A stretch of 64,000 nt of DNA. Source: Natrinema altunense. GTDB taxonomy: Archaea > Halobacteriota > Halobacteria > Halobacteriales > Natrialbaceae. Location of the stretch: NCBI RefSeq assembly GCF_000731985.1, contig NZ_JNCS01000001.1, forward strand, positions 773,557 through 837,556, given 5' to 3'. This document shows positions 24,978-34,333 of this stretch, in pieces (the first letter of the stretch is position 1; each line of letters opens with the position of its first letter). The notes under the pieces are model-generated. The model saw nothing but the letters and a program-made list of their open reading frames with translations, had not been told where the DNA came from and made no database searches. A program made the position numbers and the translations under genes.

Positions 24978-27398
24978 GTGTCCGACGACGCCACACCCGA
25001 CGATGCAGACGATGCCGCGTCCGGCGGAGCCGATTACCGACAGGTCTCGCTCGTCGCGCTGGCGGCGCTCGCGCTCGTACTGACGGCCGCGCTCGCGCCC
25101 GGCCTCACCGGCGGCGAGAGCGACTCGAGCCCCGGGGCCGACGTCGACTGGGACGGCATCGTGCCGGACATCGATTTCAACCCGGACACCGACGTCGACG
25201 GGAGCGATGACGGCGGTAACGCCGACGGCGAGCCGGGCGACGGCCCGGGCGGCGGCTTCGATTGGCGACGACTGCTCGAGTGGCTCAATCTCGATCGGAA
25301 CGACGACGTCGAGCCGCCGACGAAGACCGACGGGAAGCCACAGTGTGTCATCATGCTGGATCGGGAGCCGGTCCCCGGCAGCCGGCTCACGGCGACGATC
25401 CGGTACGAGGGCGAACCGCTCACGGAGACGCCGGTGTGGTTCGACGAGCGGCGAGTCGGTGAGACGGACGACGCCGGCCGGGTGACCGGCGAGGTGCCGT
25501 ACGTCGAGGAGTTGGTCATCCGCGTCGGGACGGCGACCGACGCGACGTGCCGCGCCGGGACGGCGACATCGCTGCCCTCGTCCACGACGAGCGGGAGCGC
25601 AGGGTATCACTCCGACGACGCTCGGCAGTCCAGTGCCGACGTTCGGGGATTGGGTAGCCCGGAACCCGAGATCGGAGCAGTGCCGAGCGCGCGCCGCGAT
25701 TTGCCGGCTGCGGCCGCGACGGTACCGACGGCGTCGGTGGCTCCATCGGCCTCGAGCACGCCTGCCCTCGCGTCGTCGGCCACACCCGCGGCGAGCGTAC
25801 AGGAGGAGTCGGCGGGGAACGCCACCGGGTCCTACGCGGTCGACGGTGAGGTTACAATCGATGTCGACGGCGAGCCGTATCCTGGCGAGACGATCACGAT
25901 CGACGCAGCGGTCGAGGACGTACCGATGCGCGAGGCGACCGTCTCCGTCGACGGCACCGCAGTCGGAGAGACGGACGGGAGCGGGCAGGCCACAGTGAGG
26001 GTGCCCGACGACGGTACGGATACGTTCGAGATCGGGGTTGCCCGCGGCGACTTCGCGGGGACGACGACGGTCGATGTTCTGTTGCTCGAGGCGGCGTTTG
26101 CTCCCGCAGGCATCGCGCCGATCCCCGGCAGTCCCGGGGCCGTCGAAGCGACGACCAACGGCGAACCAGTCGCGGGTGCCACGGTAACCGTCGACGGCGA
26201 GAGGGTGGGGGCGACGGACGCAGACGGTCGGCTGGCGACCGGATTGCCGCTCGATCCGACCGCGACGGTGACGGTCAGCACGGAACGCCAGACCGCCAGC
26301 GTCTCGCTCGTCGGTGCTTACGGCGGGTCCGCACTCGTGCTCTCGAGTATCATCCTCGGACTGATGGCGCTCTCCTATCGCCACGCCGGCCGACGCGGGC
26401 CGATGGCCGTCCTCGGCGGAACGGCGGGAGTCGCCGCGGTACTCGTCGCCGAGGCGTTCTATGGGCAGTGGGCCGGGATCGCCGTCCTCGGCGGCGTCTG
26501 TCTGCTCGCGCTCGCCGTCGGCCTGTCGCGGTCCGGGCGGGGATCGCCCAGTCTCAGTGTCCGCGACTGCTCCTCACCACGTGACTGGCTGGACCGGCTT
26601 CTGTCCCGACTCGTCGCTCTCGGGTTGGGACTCGTCGACCGACTCGAGGTCCTCCTCGAGTGGCTGCACGCGCTGGCCGGGGCCGTCCACGAGTGGGTCC
26701 GGTCGTTGCCGCGGTCCGGTCGGGGGCTGTGGGCACGTTTCGCGGCCTGGCTCGGAACGGTGCCGGGACGCGTCCGGTCCGGGCTCGAGGCGGCGCTCGG
26801 GACCGTCCGAACGCTGCCGCTGCGGGCGATCGCGGCGGGGGTCGGGTCGGTCCCGCTGATCGCGGGCGGCTACGTCGTCGACGGTGTCCGTGGGGCGGTC
26901 CTCGTCACTGCAGCGCTCGCAGCCGCCGGCGTGATGGCGGCCCGTACCGACGGGGACGACCCGCAGACGGACGCGCGAGACCGCGACGCGGAGCCGGACG
27001 CCGAGACGGCGACGACGGACACGAGCCACGCGGCGGCCGAGACGCGCTCGTTTCGCGACCTGTGGCGGGCGTTCGCACGCCAGGTCGCGCCGGGACGGTG
27101 GCGCACGCGTACCCCCGGAGAGATCGAACGCCGCGCGCTCTCGAAGGGGTATCCGCGAAGGCCGGTTCGGAAACTGACGACGCTCTTCCGGGAGGTTGAG
27201 TACGGCGGTCGCCCTCGCTCGGCGAGTCGTCGCGAACGGGCGGCCGAGGCCTACGACGCGGTCGAACGCGCTCGAACGGCCGAGACGGAGGCGACGACAG
27301 CCGAGGCCGCGGCCGAACGAGACGAGGACGGAACCCGGTCGTTGTCCCCGACGGACCGGTCCCGCGATCCGGAACCCGGGACGGAGGGAGAGCCGTGA
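24978..27398 (+). CDS. Membrane protein with Ig-like repeats and C-terminal DUF4129
   Basis: An 806-residue protein starting at a GTG. One N-terminal membrane segment (VALAALALVLTAALA) is followed by an extracellular acidic linker. Three Ig/transthyretin-like repeats end in VGETDDAGRVTGEVP, VGETDGSGQATVRVP and VGATDADGRLATGLP. Further transmembrane helices lie at about 450-520 and 610-650. The cytoplasmic end (RDLWRAFARQVAPGRW, EIERRALSKGYPRRPVRKL) is DUF4129. DUF4129 normally follows a transglutaminase domain in these loci, and none is present here. First gene of a five-gene set with overlapping or abutting coding regions. Confidence 0.8.
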   Translation: MSDDATPDDADDAASGGADYRQVSLVALAALALVLTAALAPGLTGGESDSSPGADVDWDGIVPDIDFNPDTDVDGSDDGGNADGEPGDGPGGGFDWRRLLEWLNLDRNDDVEPPTKTDGKPQCVIMLDREPVPGSRLTATIRYEGEPLTETPVWFDERRVGETDDAGRVTGEVPYVEELVIRVGTATDATCRAGTATSLPSSTTSGSAGYHSDDARQSSADVRGLGSPEPEIGAVPSARRDLPAAAATVPTASVAPSASSTPALASSATPAASVQEESAGNATGSYAVDGEVTIDVDGEPYPGETITIDAAVEDVPMREATVSVDGTAVGETDGSGQATVRVPDDGTDTFEIGVARGDFAGTTTVDVLLLEAAFAPAGIAPIPGSPGAVEATTNGEPVAGATVTVDGERVGATDADGRLATGLPLDPTATVTVSTERQTASVSLVGAYGGSALVLSSIILGLMALSYRHAGRRGPMAVLGGTAGVAAVLVAEAFYGQWAGIAVLGGVCLLALAVGLSRSGRGSPSLSVRDCSSPRDWLDRLLSRLVALGLGLVDRLEVLLEWLHALAGAVHEWVRSLPRSGRGLWARFAAWLGTVPGRVRSGLEAALGTVRTLPLRAIAAGVGSVPLIAGGYVVDGVRGAVLVTAALAAAGVMAARTDGDDPQTDARDRDAEPDAETATTDTSHAAAETRSFRDLWRAFARQVAPGRWRTRTPGEIERRALSKGYPRRPVRKLTTLFREVEYGGRPRSASRRERAAEAYDAVERARTAETEATTAEAAAERDEDGTRSLSPTDRSRDPEPGTEGEP

Positions 27399-28258
27399 GC
27401 CGGCGTCGGCAGCGACTCGTCACCCTGTGCGGCGTGGCGCTCGTCGTGATCGGAACGATCGTCGGCGTCGGCACCTCGAGTGGGACGGGTGACGCCGTCG
27501 GTCTCGTCGCCCTGCTCACGCTCGTCGCGCTCGGGCTCGGCCTCTGGACGGTTCGCGGGGCGCTCGATACGACGGCTGACGCGCCGGCGGTGCCCTGGGC
27601 GGCCGACGAACCGTTCGCGAATCCGGCTCCCGAGCGCACCGAGCGCGACCCCGCGCTCTCGAGCGACGCCTTCGCCGGGGTGATCGAGACGGCCTGCGGG
27701 ACGGCCCGCGATTCTGGCACCGTCGACGACGGCATCGAAGTCGTGCGGTCCCCGCTCCGGACGGCGTTGCTCGACGCCCTCGAGCAGGGCGGCCGACCGC
27801 GGTCGGACGCGGAGGAAACGCTGGCGGACGGCAGCTGGACCGACGATCGGGTCGCCGCCAGCGTCCTCGCACCGGCGATCGAGCCGCCGCCGCGGCCGCT
27901 CCGCGACCGCGTTCGTGCATGGCTGTACCCGGAACGCGTCGTGCGCCGACGGGCCCGCCGGGCGACGAACGCGGTTGCCGAAGCGGCCGACGACGCCCTG
28001 CCGACAGTCCCGGGCCAGACCGCCCCGCGGACCGTCCCGGTGCTCGAGCCCAGTCTCGAGGACCTCCAGCGCGGGGCAGACGGCCGTCTCCAGCGGGCCG
28101 TCGAGCCGCGCGCGACCGCTCGCGGACCGCAGCCGGTTCGGCCTCGAGCCGGGGACGACCGCGATCGGGCGGCCGGGGAGCGAACCGACGGAGACGGGAC
28201 CGATACCGACCGAACCGACGGGCCACGGGACGGGGACCCGGAGGTGACCGACGCGTGA
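27395..28258 (+). CDS. Haloarchaeal membrane protein of MoxR/DUF58 loci (DUF7269-like)
   Basis: A 287-residue protein starting at a GTG that overlaps the previous stop (GTGA). Two N-terminal membrane helices (LVTLCGVALVVIGTIVGVG and LVALLTLVALGLGLW) precede a cytoplasmic Arg/Asp-rich region with REW-like RVRAWLYPERVVRRRARRAT. I recognise only that such proteins accompany DUF58 genes in haloarchaea; function unknown. Coupled to genes on both sides. Confidence 0.75.
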   Translation: MSRRRQRLVTLCGVALVVIGTIVGVGTSSGTGDAVGLVALLTLVALGLGLWTVRGALDTTADAPAVPWAADEPFANPAPERTERDPALSSDAFAGVIETACGTARDSGTVDDGIEVVRSPLRTALLDALEQGGRPRSDAEETLADGSWTDDRVAASVLAPAIEPPPRPLRDRVRAWLYPERVVRRRARRATNAVAEAADDALPTVPGQTAPRTVPVLEPSLEDLQRGADGRLQRAVEPRATARGPQPVRPRAGDDRDRAAGERTDGDGTDTDRTDGPRDGDPEVTDA

Positions 28259-29706
28259 TCGACCGACGGGTGCGCTGGCGCGGGGCTCTCGCCGCGACGG
28301 TCGCGCTTACGGTCGCCGGCATCGTCGACGGAAACCCCGTCCTCCTGCTGGGCGCGGTCGTCCCGCTGGTCTTCGTCGCTTACGGCTCGCTATCCCGCGT
28401 TCGCGTGCCCGCCGACCTCGTCGCGACCAGATCGGTGACGCCGACGCCCGCACCGCCGGGCCAGCCGGTCACCGTCACGCTCGAGGTGACCAACGGCTCC
28501 GATCGGACGATTACGGACCTCCGGATCGCCGACGGCGTCCCCGCGTCGATCGCCGTCCTCGAGGGGACGCCGCGGGCCGGCGCGACGCTCGAGCCCGGCG
28601 ACAGCCACACCATGGAGTACGTGGTCGTGGCTCGCCACGGCGAGTACGACTTCGACCCGCCCCAGTGTCGCGTCCGCGGGCTCGGCGTGAGCGCGACGGC
28701 CACGACGACGCTGCCGGTGTCCGGTGACCGGGCGCTCGTCTGTCGGCTCGCGGCCGATGCGCCGCCGATCGAGGAGGACGGCTCGACGCGGGTCGGGCAG
28801 TTGACGGCCGACGAACCCGGCACGGGGATCTCGTTTCACTCGATCCGGGAGTACCATCGCGACGACCCCGCCGACCGCATCGACTGGCGACACTACGCGA
28901 AACGCGGGACGCTCGCGACGGTCAACTACGACCGACACGTGTCGGCGACCGTCGTCTTGGTCGTCGACGCGCGACCGGCGAACCGCGTCGTCGCCGGCCG
29001 GGGCCGGCCGACGGCCGTCGAATACGGAGCGTACGCCGCGACCCGCGCGCTGTCTGACCTGCTCGACCACGGCCACGATGTCGGCATCGCCGTCATCGGG
29101 ACGGACGGTCCCGGCCCCGCCGGCTGCCGCTGGCTCGAGCCGGCGAGCGGACCGGCACAGCGACGGCGTGCGCTCGAGTTCCTCCGGCGGGTCGCGGACG
29201 AAGCCGCAGCCGACCGCGACTCGAGTACGCCACGGACGGCCGGCGGCGGACGGACAAGGCGGCAGGTCCGGAAGGTGCTCGAACTCGCACCGACGACCGC
29301 TCAGGTTGCGCTGTTCTCGCCCGTTCTCGACGACCCGCCCGTAGCCGCGGTCGAAACGTGGCGGGGCGCAGGGCTGCCGGTCGTCCTCGTCTCGCCGGAC
29401 ATCGTTCCGTCGAACACCGTCAGCGGCCAGTTCGAACAGACGCGGCGGCGGACCCGGCTCGCCCGCTGTCAGGCCACCGGTGCGCGCACGGTCGACTGGC
29501 GGCGGGGCACGCCGCTGCCGGTGGTCATCGAGCAGGCCTTCGCCGTCGACGCGCGCCGCTCGAGCCGTCGATCGACCGGGGGCAGCGCCAGCAGCTCGAA
29601 CACTGGGGCCGGAGGGAAGAGGGACAGCAGTTGGAACGGCGGCCCTGACGAGAGGGCCGGATCGAACCCGGCCGCCGACTCGCGGCGATGGGGAGGTGGC
29701 GAGTAG
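28255..29706 (+). CDS. DUF58 domain protein (locus 1)
   Basis: A 483-residue protein from a GTG overlapping the previous stop. Two membrane helices in the first 45 residues are followed by a CARDB/Ig-like domain (VTVTLEVTNGSDRTITDLRI). The DUF58 core then appears: FHSIREYHRDDPADRIDWRHYAKRG split over residues about 195-220, and a VWA-like end VVLVVDARPANRV. DUF58 proteins act with MoxR ATPases, probably in assembly or stress-linked membrane complexes. A long polar C-terminal tail is present. The upstream in-frame extension overlaps the previous gene and is rejected. Confidence 0.88.
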   Translation: MIDRRVRWRGALAATVALTVAGIVDGNPVLLLGAVVPLVFVAYGSLSRVRVPADLVATRSVTPTPAPPGQPVTVTLEVTNGSDRTITDLRIADGVPASIAVLEGTPRAGATLEPGDSHTMEYVVVARHGEYDFDPPQCRVRGLGVSATATTTLPVSGDRALVCRLAADAPPIEEDGSTRVGQLTADEPGTGISFHSIREYHRDDPADRIDWRHYAKRGTLATVNYDRHVSATVVLVVDARPANRVVAGRGRPTAVEYGAYAATRALSDLLDHGHDVGIAVIGTDGPGPAGCRWLEPASGPAQRRRALEFLRRVADEAAADRDSSTPRTAGGGRTRRQVRKVLELAPTTAQVALFSPVLDDPPVAAVETWRGAGLPVVLVSPDIVPSNTVSGQFEQTRRRTRLARCQATGARTVDWRRGTPLPVVIEQAFAVDARRSSRRSTGGSASSSNTGAGGKRDSSWNGGPDERAGSNPAADSRRWGGGE

Positions 29707-31155
29707 ATGTCCCTCGCCGGACCGCGCCTCGATCGGCCGTCCGCAATCGGCGACGAGGGGCGAGCACGGACGGCGAGCCTCTGGCTCGCCAGCCTGATCG
29801 TCGTCGCGATCGTCGGCGTCGTCGGTTTCGAGATCGGCGAGCCGTCGCTGTTGCCGACGCTCGGTCCGGTCGTCGGGCTGGCCGTCGCGGGCGTGGGCCT
29901 GCTCGAGCGCGACGGGTTCGTCAGCCTGGTCGTGGCCCACGCGTTCCTGCTGACGTTCGGGACGGCGTTCGCGCTGATCGTGCTCGCGGCCCCGTTCGTC
30001 GCTCGAGCCGGGATCGCTGCGAGCGGCTGTGCGCTCGCGCTCGCCGGGATCGGGGCTTCCTGGGCCAATATCGGCGGTGACGGGCTGGGCACCGCCGCGG
30101 CGGGCAGCGTGATCAGCTACGCCTCGATGCTGTGTTCGCTCGTGCTGATGGGGATCCTGACGGCCGTCGTCTACTTCGGCTGGACGGTCCTGACCAGTAT
30201 AATCGGGTTTTCGACGCCGGTCGCGTCCCTGACCGGCTTCCTCCTGATCGTCGCGGGGACGGCCGGCGTCGTTCGGCTGTCGTTACGGTGGCTCCCGATT
30301 CGGCAGGTGACGCCGCGGGACCGTCGTCCGACGATCGAGCGGCGGCTCACCGCCGTCAGGCAACGCCTCCTGTACACGGCCGTCGGCTCGATCGGTGCTC
30401 TCGTGGGGTTCGGTGCCCTCGGACTGGCGGGCGTCGACACCGCGGTGACGAGCGTCCCGGTGCTCGCGTGGCTACTCACGTCGCTGTCCTCGCCGCTGGT
30501 CGTCTGGCCGATCGTCGCCGTCGGCGCGGTGAGTCTCCTCGCCGGCGCGGTCGCCGTCCTGCTCCGACGGCTGACCCGCGACGACTCCGCCGGGACGACG
30601 CGGCGGACCGCCGCGGCCGTCGTCGGCGTCGGACTCTCCCTGCCGTTGCTGCTCGGGCTGGTACTCATCGTCGCGGGGGCCGGCCTCGCAATCGGCCCCA
30701 TCCTGCTCGGACTGGGCCTCGTCGTCGCGCTGGTACTGGGACCGATCGCGTTCCTGATCGTCGTCGGGAGCGGTGCCGTCGGCGTCGGACTCGGCCTGCT
30801 CCCCGCACGGGCCACCGGACCGGCTGTCGCTGCGACGGGACTCGTCGTGGCCGCCATCGGCGTGGGTCGTGCCAATCCGCTCGTCGTCTTCGCCTGTATC
30901 GCCGGTGCCATCCTCGTCTGGGATAGCGCGACGTTCGGGCTCGGACTGACGGCCGAGCTCGGTCACCTTCCCGATACCCGCCGACTCGAGTTGTTCCACG
31001 GTGCCGTCGCCGTCGCCGTCGCGATCGGTGCCGTCGTCGTCGTCACCGGTCTCGAGGTGCTCCGTGCCGGCTTCTTCGCGGGCGGGGGCGCGGCCGGCGG
31101 TGCGGTCGTCGTCGCGCTCGGTGCGTTGCTCCTGTTGCTCCCGGTGCGCGGCTAG
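29707..31155 (+). CDS. Polytopic membrane protein of the MoxR/DUF58 locus (DUF7519-like)
   Basis: A 482-residue, highly hydrophobic protein with a dozen or more predicted membrane helices (for example LWLASLIVVAIVGVVGFEIG and LLLGLVLIVAGAGLAIGPI) and no recognisable catalytic motif. The ATG directly abuts the previous stop. It occurs in haloarchaeal loci of this type; transport or scaffold function is possible but unsupported. Confidence 0.8.
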   Translation: MSLAGPRLDRPSAIGDEGRARTASLWLASLIVVAIVGVVGFEIGEPSLLPTLGPVVGLAVAGVGLLERDGFVSLVVAHAFLLTFGTAFALIVLAAPFVARAGIAASGCALALAGIGASWANIGGDGLGTAAAGSVISYASMLCSLVLMGILTAVVYFGWTVLTSIIGFSTPVASLTGFLLIVAGTAGVVRLSLRWLPIRQVTPRDRRPTIERRLTAVRQRLLYTAVGSIGALVGFGALGLAGVDTAVTSVPVLAWLLTSLSSPLVVWPIVAVGAVSLLAGAVAVLLRRLTRDDSAGTTRRTAAAVVGVGLSLPLLLGLVLIVAGAGLAIGPILLGLGLVVALVLGPIAFLIVVGSGAVGVGLGLLPARATGPAVAATGLVVAAIGVGRANPLVVFACIAGAILVWDSATFGLGLTAELGHLPDTRRLELFHGAVAVAVAIGAVVVVTGLEVLRAGFFAGGGAAGGAVVVALGALLLLLPVRG

Positions 31156-31236
31156 GGACGCCGGCGGTCCCGATCGCGGACGGCTCCGGAGGTCTCGATG
31201 GGGAGGGTTCTTGAGTATCTAGCTGCATTGTCGTGT

Positions 31237-32358
31237 ATGGACGCGACGAACGCGACAGCCGACGACGCCGCACGCACCGTCCGGCGCGTCGTCGACCGCA
31301 TCGAAGAGGCCGCGGTCGTCGATCGCGAGGTCCTCCACGCCATGCTGTCGGCGACGCTGGCCCGCGGACACGTCCTGCTCGAGGACGTGCCGGGGACGGG
31401 CAAGACGGTCACCGCGCGCGTGATCGCCGAGGCGATGGGGCTGGAGTTCACGCGACTCCAGTTCACGCCGGATCTGTTGCCCTCGGACGTGACCGGGTCG
31501 ACGATCTACGACGAACAGGCCGGCGAGTTCGAGTTCGCGCCGGGACCGGTGTTCACGAACGTCGTCCTCGCCGACGAGATCAACCGTGCGCCGCCGAAGA
31601 CCCAAGCCGCGCTGCTCGAGGCCATGGAGGAACGACAGGTCAGCGTCGACGGGACGACCTACGACCTGCCGGACCCGTTCCTGGTCGTCGCGACCCAGAA
31701 CCCGATCGAACAGGAGGGGACCTTCCGACTGCCGGAGGCCCAGCGCGACCGTTTCAGCGTCAAAACCTCGCTCGGCTACCCCGACTTCGAGGGCGAGATG
31801 GGGCTGCTCGAGCGCCGGGCGAACCGCCGCTCGCTCTCGCCGAGCGTGGAGCCGGTCGCCAGTCCGGACGCGGTTCGGCTCCTGCAGACCCTGACCGAGG
31901 AAGTTACCGTCGACGAGAAGGTCCGCCGCTACATCGTCGAGATCGCGCGGAAGACGCGGGCGGACCAGCGCGCCGAAATCGGCGTCTCGCCCCGCGGCGT
32001 CCAGCGCGTGTTCGAGGCGGCCCGGGCCGCGGCGCTGATCGAGGGGCGATCGTACGTGACGCCGGACGACATCAAGCGGCTCGCCGGACCGACGATGGCC
32101 CACCGGATCGTGCTCACGACCGAGGCGACCGTCGAGGGAATCGATGGGACCGCCATCGTCCGCCACGCGGTGAACGCGGTCGACGTACCGGCGGTCGCGC
32201 CGGGACCCGACGACCCCGAGCCGACGACCCCTTCCGGGACCGAATCGGCGGCCGCGAACGGCGACGGCCCCGACGCCACGTCCGGTCGGGACGCGACCGA
32301 CCCGCACGGTGGCGCGACCGAGACCGACCGACGGGAAGAGTCGTGGCACGGCGAGTGA
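31237..32358 (+). CDS. MoxR family AAA+ ATPase (locus 1)
   Basis: A 373-residue ATPase. Walker A is VPGTGKT at 51-57, Walker B region VVLADEINRAPPKTQAALLE, sensor VVATQNPIEQEGTF, and the arginine-rich lid region RAEIGVSPRGVQRVFEAAR. MoxR proteins are chaperone-like partners of VWA/DUF58 proteins. A polar 45-residue tail extends past the fold. Unlike locus 2, MoxR comes last in the gene order. The start at 31237 (MDATNATADDAART) was chosen as the first ATG with family-like sequence. Confidence 0.93.
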   Translation: MDATNATADDAARTVRRVVDRIEEAAVVDREVLHAMLSATLARGHVLLEDVPGTGKTVTARVIAEAMGLEFTRLQFTPDLLPSDVTGSTIYDEQAGEFEFAPGPVFTNVVLADEINRAPPKTQAALLEAMEERQVSVDGTTYDLPDPFLVVATQNPIEQEGTFRLPEAQRDRFSVKTSLGYPDFEGEMGLLERRANRRSLSPSVEPVASPDAVRLLQTLTEEVTVDEKVRRYIVEIARKTRADQRAEIGVSPRGVQRVFEAARAAALIEGRSYVTPDDIKRLAGPTMAHRIVLTTEATVEGIDGTAIVRHAVNAVDVPAVAPGPDDPEPTTPSGTESAAANGDGPDATSGRDATDPHGGATETDRREESWHGE

Positions 32359-32449
32359 GTGAGCCGGCCGCGGTGAACTCGGCGGCCGCGTGCTGCTTGC
32401 AGCCGCCCGTACTAGGTTGATGCCTCCTGCTGGCGTCGATGCTCGTGCC

Positions 32450-32797
32450 ATGGCGCTCCAACAACTCGAGCACGCCGACGACCACATGCAGGAGTGTATC
32501 GACAACTGCCTCGAAGCCGCACAGGTCTGCGAGTGGTGTGCGGACGCCTGTGCAGGCGAAGGCGACGAGATGGCTCGTTGCATCCGGCTCTGCCGGGACG
32601 TGGCGGACATCGCTTCGCTGCACGCCCGGTTTATGGCTCGTAACTCGGGATATCATCGGGAACTGGGCGAACTCTGTGCGGACCTCTGTGAGGAGTGTGC
32701 CGCGGAGTGCGAGCAACACGACCACGAGCACTGTCAGGCCTGCGCCGAGGTGCTGCCGGAGTGCGCCGAGAGCTGTCGGGAGATGGCGTCGGCCTGA
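32450..32797 (+). CDS. Cysteine-rich four-helix-bundle copper-binding protein (DUF326/Csp-like)
   Basis: A 115-residue protein with cysteines spaced along helices: MQECIDNCLEAAQVCEWC, ARCIRLCRDVADI, LCADLCEECAAECE and ECAESCREMA. This is the DUF326/Csp pattern, in which a four-helix bundle is lined by cysteines that store many Cu(I) ions. No signal peptide, so cytosolic storage or detoxification is likely. No copper regulator or transporter is adjacent. Confidence 0.9.
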   Translation: MALQQLEHADDHMQECIDNCLEAAQVCEWCADACAGEGDEMARCIRLCRDVADIASLHARFMARNSGYHRELGELCADLCEECAAECEQHDHEHCQACAEVLPECAESCREMASA

Positions 32798-33130
32798 ACG
32801 CGGTCGGCGTCATCCGTTCTCGGAGCGAGACCACGACCAAGCACGGCGGGGCGGCTCTCGCGGGACCGAGCGCGAGGCCGACGTCACCGACCACCACGCC
32901 GATGAGGCGTCCGCCGATGACAACCGCCGAACGCGCCCGCAAGCGGTCCGTGCCAGAAGCCGCCGCCGGTCGAAGGTCCCGCGACGAAGCCACCGGCTGG
33001 CCCGATGCGAAGTGGCCGCTCCCGCGGACGAACCAGACGAAGACCGCATGGCAGTCCGTCATGCGAGCGCGGACGCCGCCGTTCGGTCCATAACGAACGC
33101 CCTTTATGACCGGGGGCTCTAGCCCTGGAC
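32798..33130. other. Intergenic region without a recognisable gene
   Basis: 333 bases with open frames on both strands but no frame showing plausible protein composition. The last 30 bases include CCCTTTATGAC (33101-33111), a likely TATA element for the Nog1 gene. Confidence 0.5.
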
Positions 33131-34120
33131 ATGATTTTCGAAGACCTTCCGACCACGCCCACGTCGGAAGAGCTGATCGACAAGGCGTTCTCGCGGGCGG
33201 CGCGGGCCGGCAAGGCCAAGGGCGGCCTCGAGGCCCAGCAGTCGATGCTCCAGACGGCGGCGAACATCATTTCGGACAACTTGGAAAACGTGGTCACGGC
33301 CTGGCCGGACTTCGAGTACGAGGACGACGTCCATCCGTTCTACTACGAACTGGCCGACGCGATCGTCGACGTCGACCGACTCCGGCAGGCGCTGTCGGAA
33401 GTGATGTGGGCCAGCCGGAAGGCCCGCGAAATCCACGAGGAGTACCAGCCGCGCCTCCGGAAGACCGACGTGGACACGGCGCGCAAGCACCGCAAGCAGG
33501 CCTTCGCCCGACTGGCTGACATCGTCGAGCAGGTCGACGACCACCTGCTGTACATCAACGAGTCGCGCAACGACCTGCGCGACTTGCCGGAGATCAACCC
33601 CGACGAGCCGACGATCGTCGTCGCCGGCTACCCCAACGTCGGCAAGTCCTCGTTCGTCAACGACGTTACCAATGCCCGCGGCGAGACCGCCTCCTATCCC
33701 TTCACGACGAAGGGGATCGGCGTCGGCCACTTCGAACGCGAGCACATCCGCTACCAGATCGTCGACACCCCCGGCCTGCTCGATCGCCCGCCACAGGAGC
33801 GCAACGAGATCGAATCCCAGGCGGTCAGCGCCATCGAGCACCTCGCCGACTGCATGCTCGTCGTGGTCGATCCCACCGGCGAGTGCGGCTATCCGATCGC
33901 CTCGCAACTCGAGCTCCGGGATGCGATCTCGGCCCGGTTCGAGGCGATCCCCGTGCTCACGATCGCGAACAAGGAAGACCGCTTCGAGGACGGTGACCTG
34001 ACCGAGGCCGTCGCGGCGGACTACACCATGAGCGTCGAGACCGGTGCGAACGTCGAGACGGTACTCGACGCCGCCGTCGACGCGATCGATTACGAGCCGG
34101 AGCTGCCGTTCGACGGCTAG
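33131..34120 (+). CDS. NOG1-family GTP-binding protein
   Basis: A 329-residue GTPase of the Obg/Nog1 group, implicated in large ribosomal subunit maturation. An N-terminal helical domain (RAARAGKAKGGLEAQQSML) precedes the G domain with G1 GYPNVGKSS at residues 166-174, a switch region YPFTTKGIGVGHF, G3 DTPGLLD and G4 IANKED. The family start MIFEDLPTTPTSEELID is present. Complete. Confidence 0.94.
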   Translation: MIFEDLPTTPTSEELIDKAFSRAARAGKAKGGLEAQQSMLQTAANIISDNLENVVTAWPDFEYEDDVHPFYYELADAIVDVDRLRQALSEVMWASRKAREIHEEYQPRLRKTDVDTARKHRKQAFARLADIVEQVDDHLLYINESRNDLRDLPEINPDEPTIVVAGYPNVGKSSFVNDVTNARGETASYPFTTKGIGVGHFEREHIRYQIVDTPGLLDRPPQERNEIESQAVSAIEHLADCMLVVVDPTGECGYPIASQLELRDAISARFEAIPVLTIANKEDRFEDGDLTEAVAADYTMSVETGANVETVLDAAVDAIDYEPELPFDG

Positions 34121-34333
34121 CCGCCGATGTGACACGGGACCGTCACACCGGACTCGGGACCCGTTGCAGCCGGAGACGAGGCCGTCGACCGAGCCGATAC
34201 GGGATCCGAAGCTGCCGGCTGCTCCAGCCACCGCGGGGCTGTCGATGTCGGAGCCGTTCACGCTCGAGCACGAACGCAGCGCCCCGAAACGAGCGCAAAC
34301 GACCGACGTCTCCGGCGTGTCCCGCAACCTCAG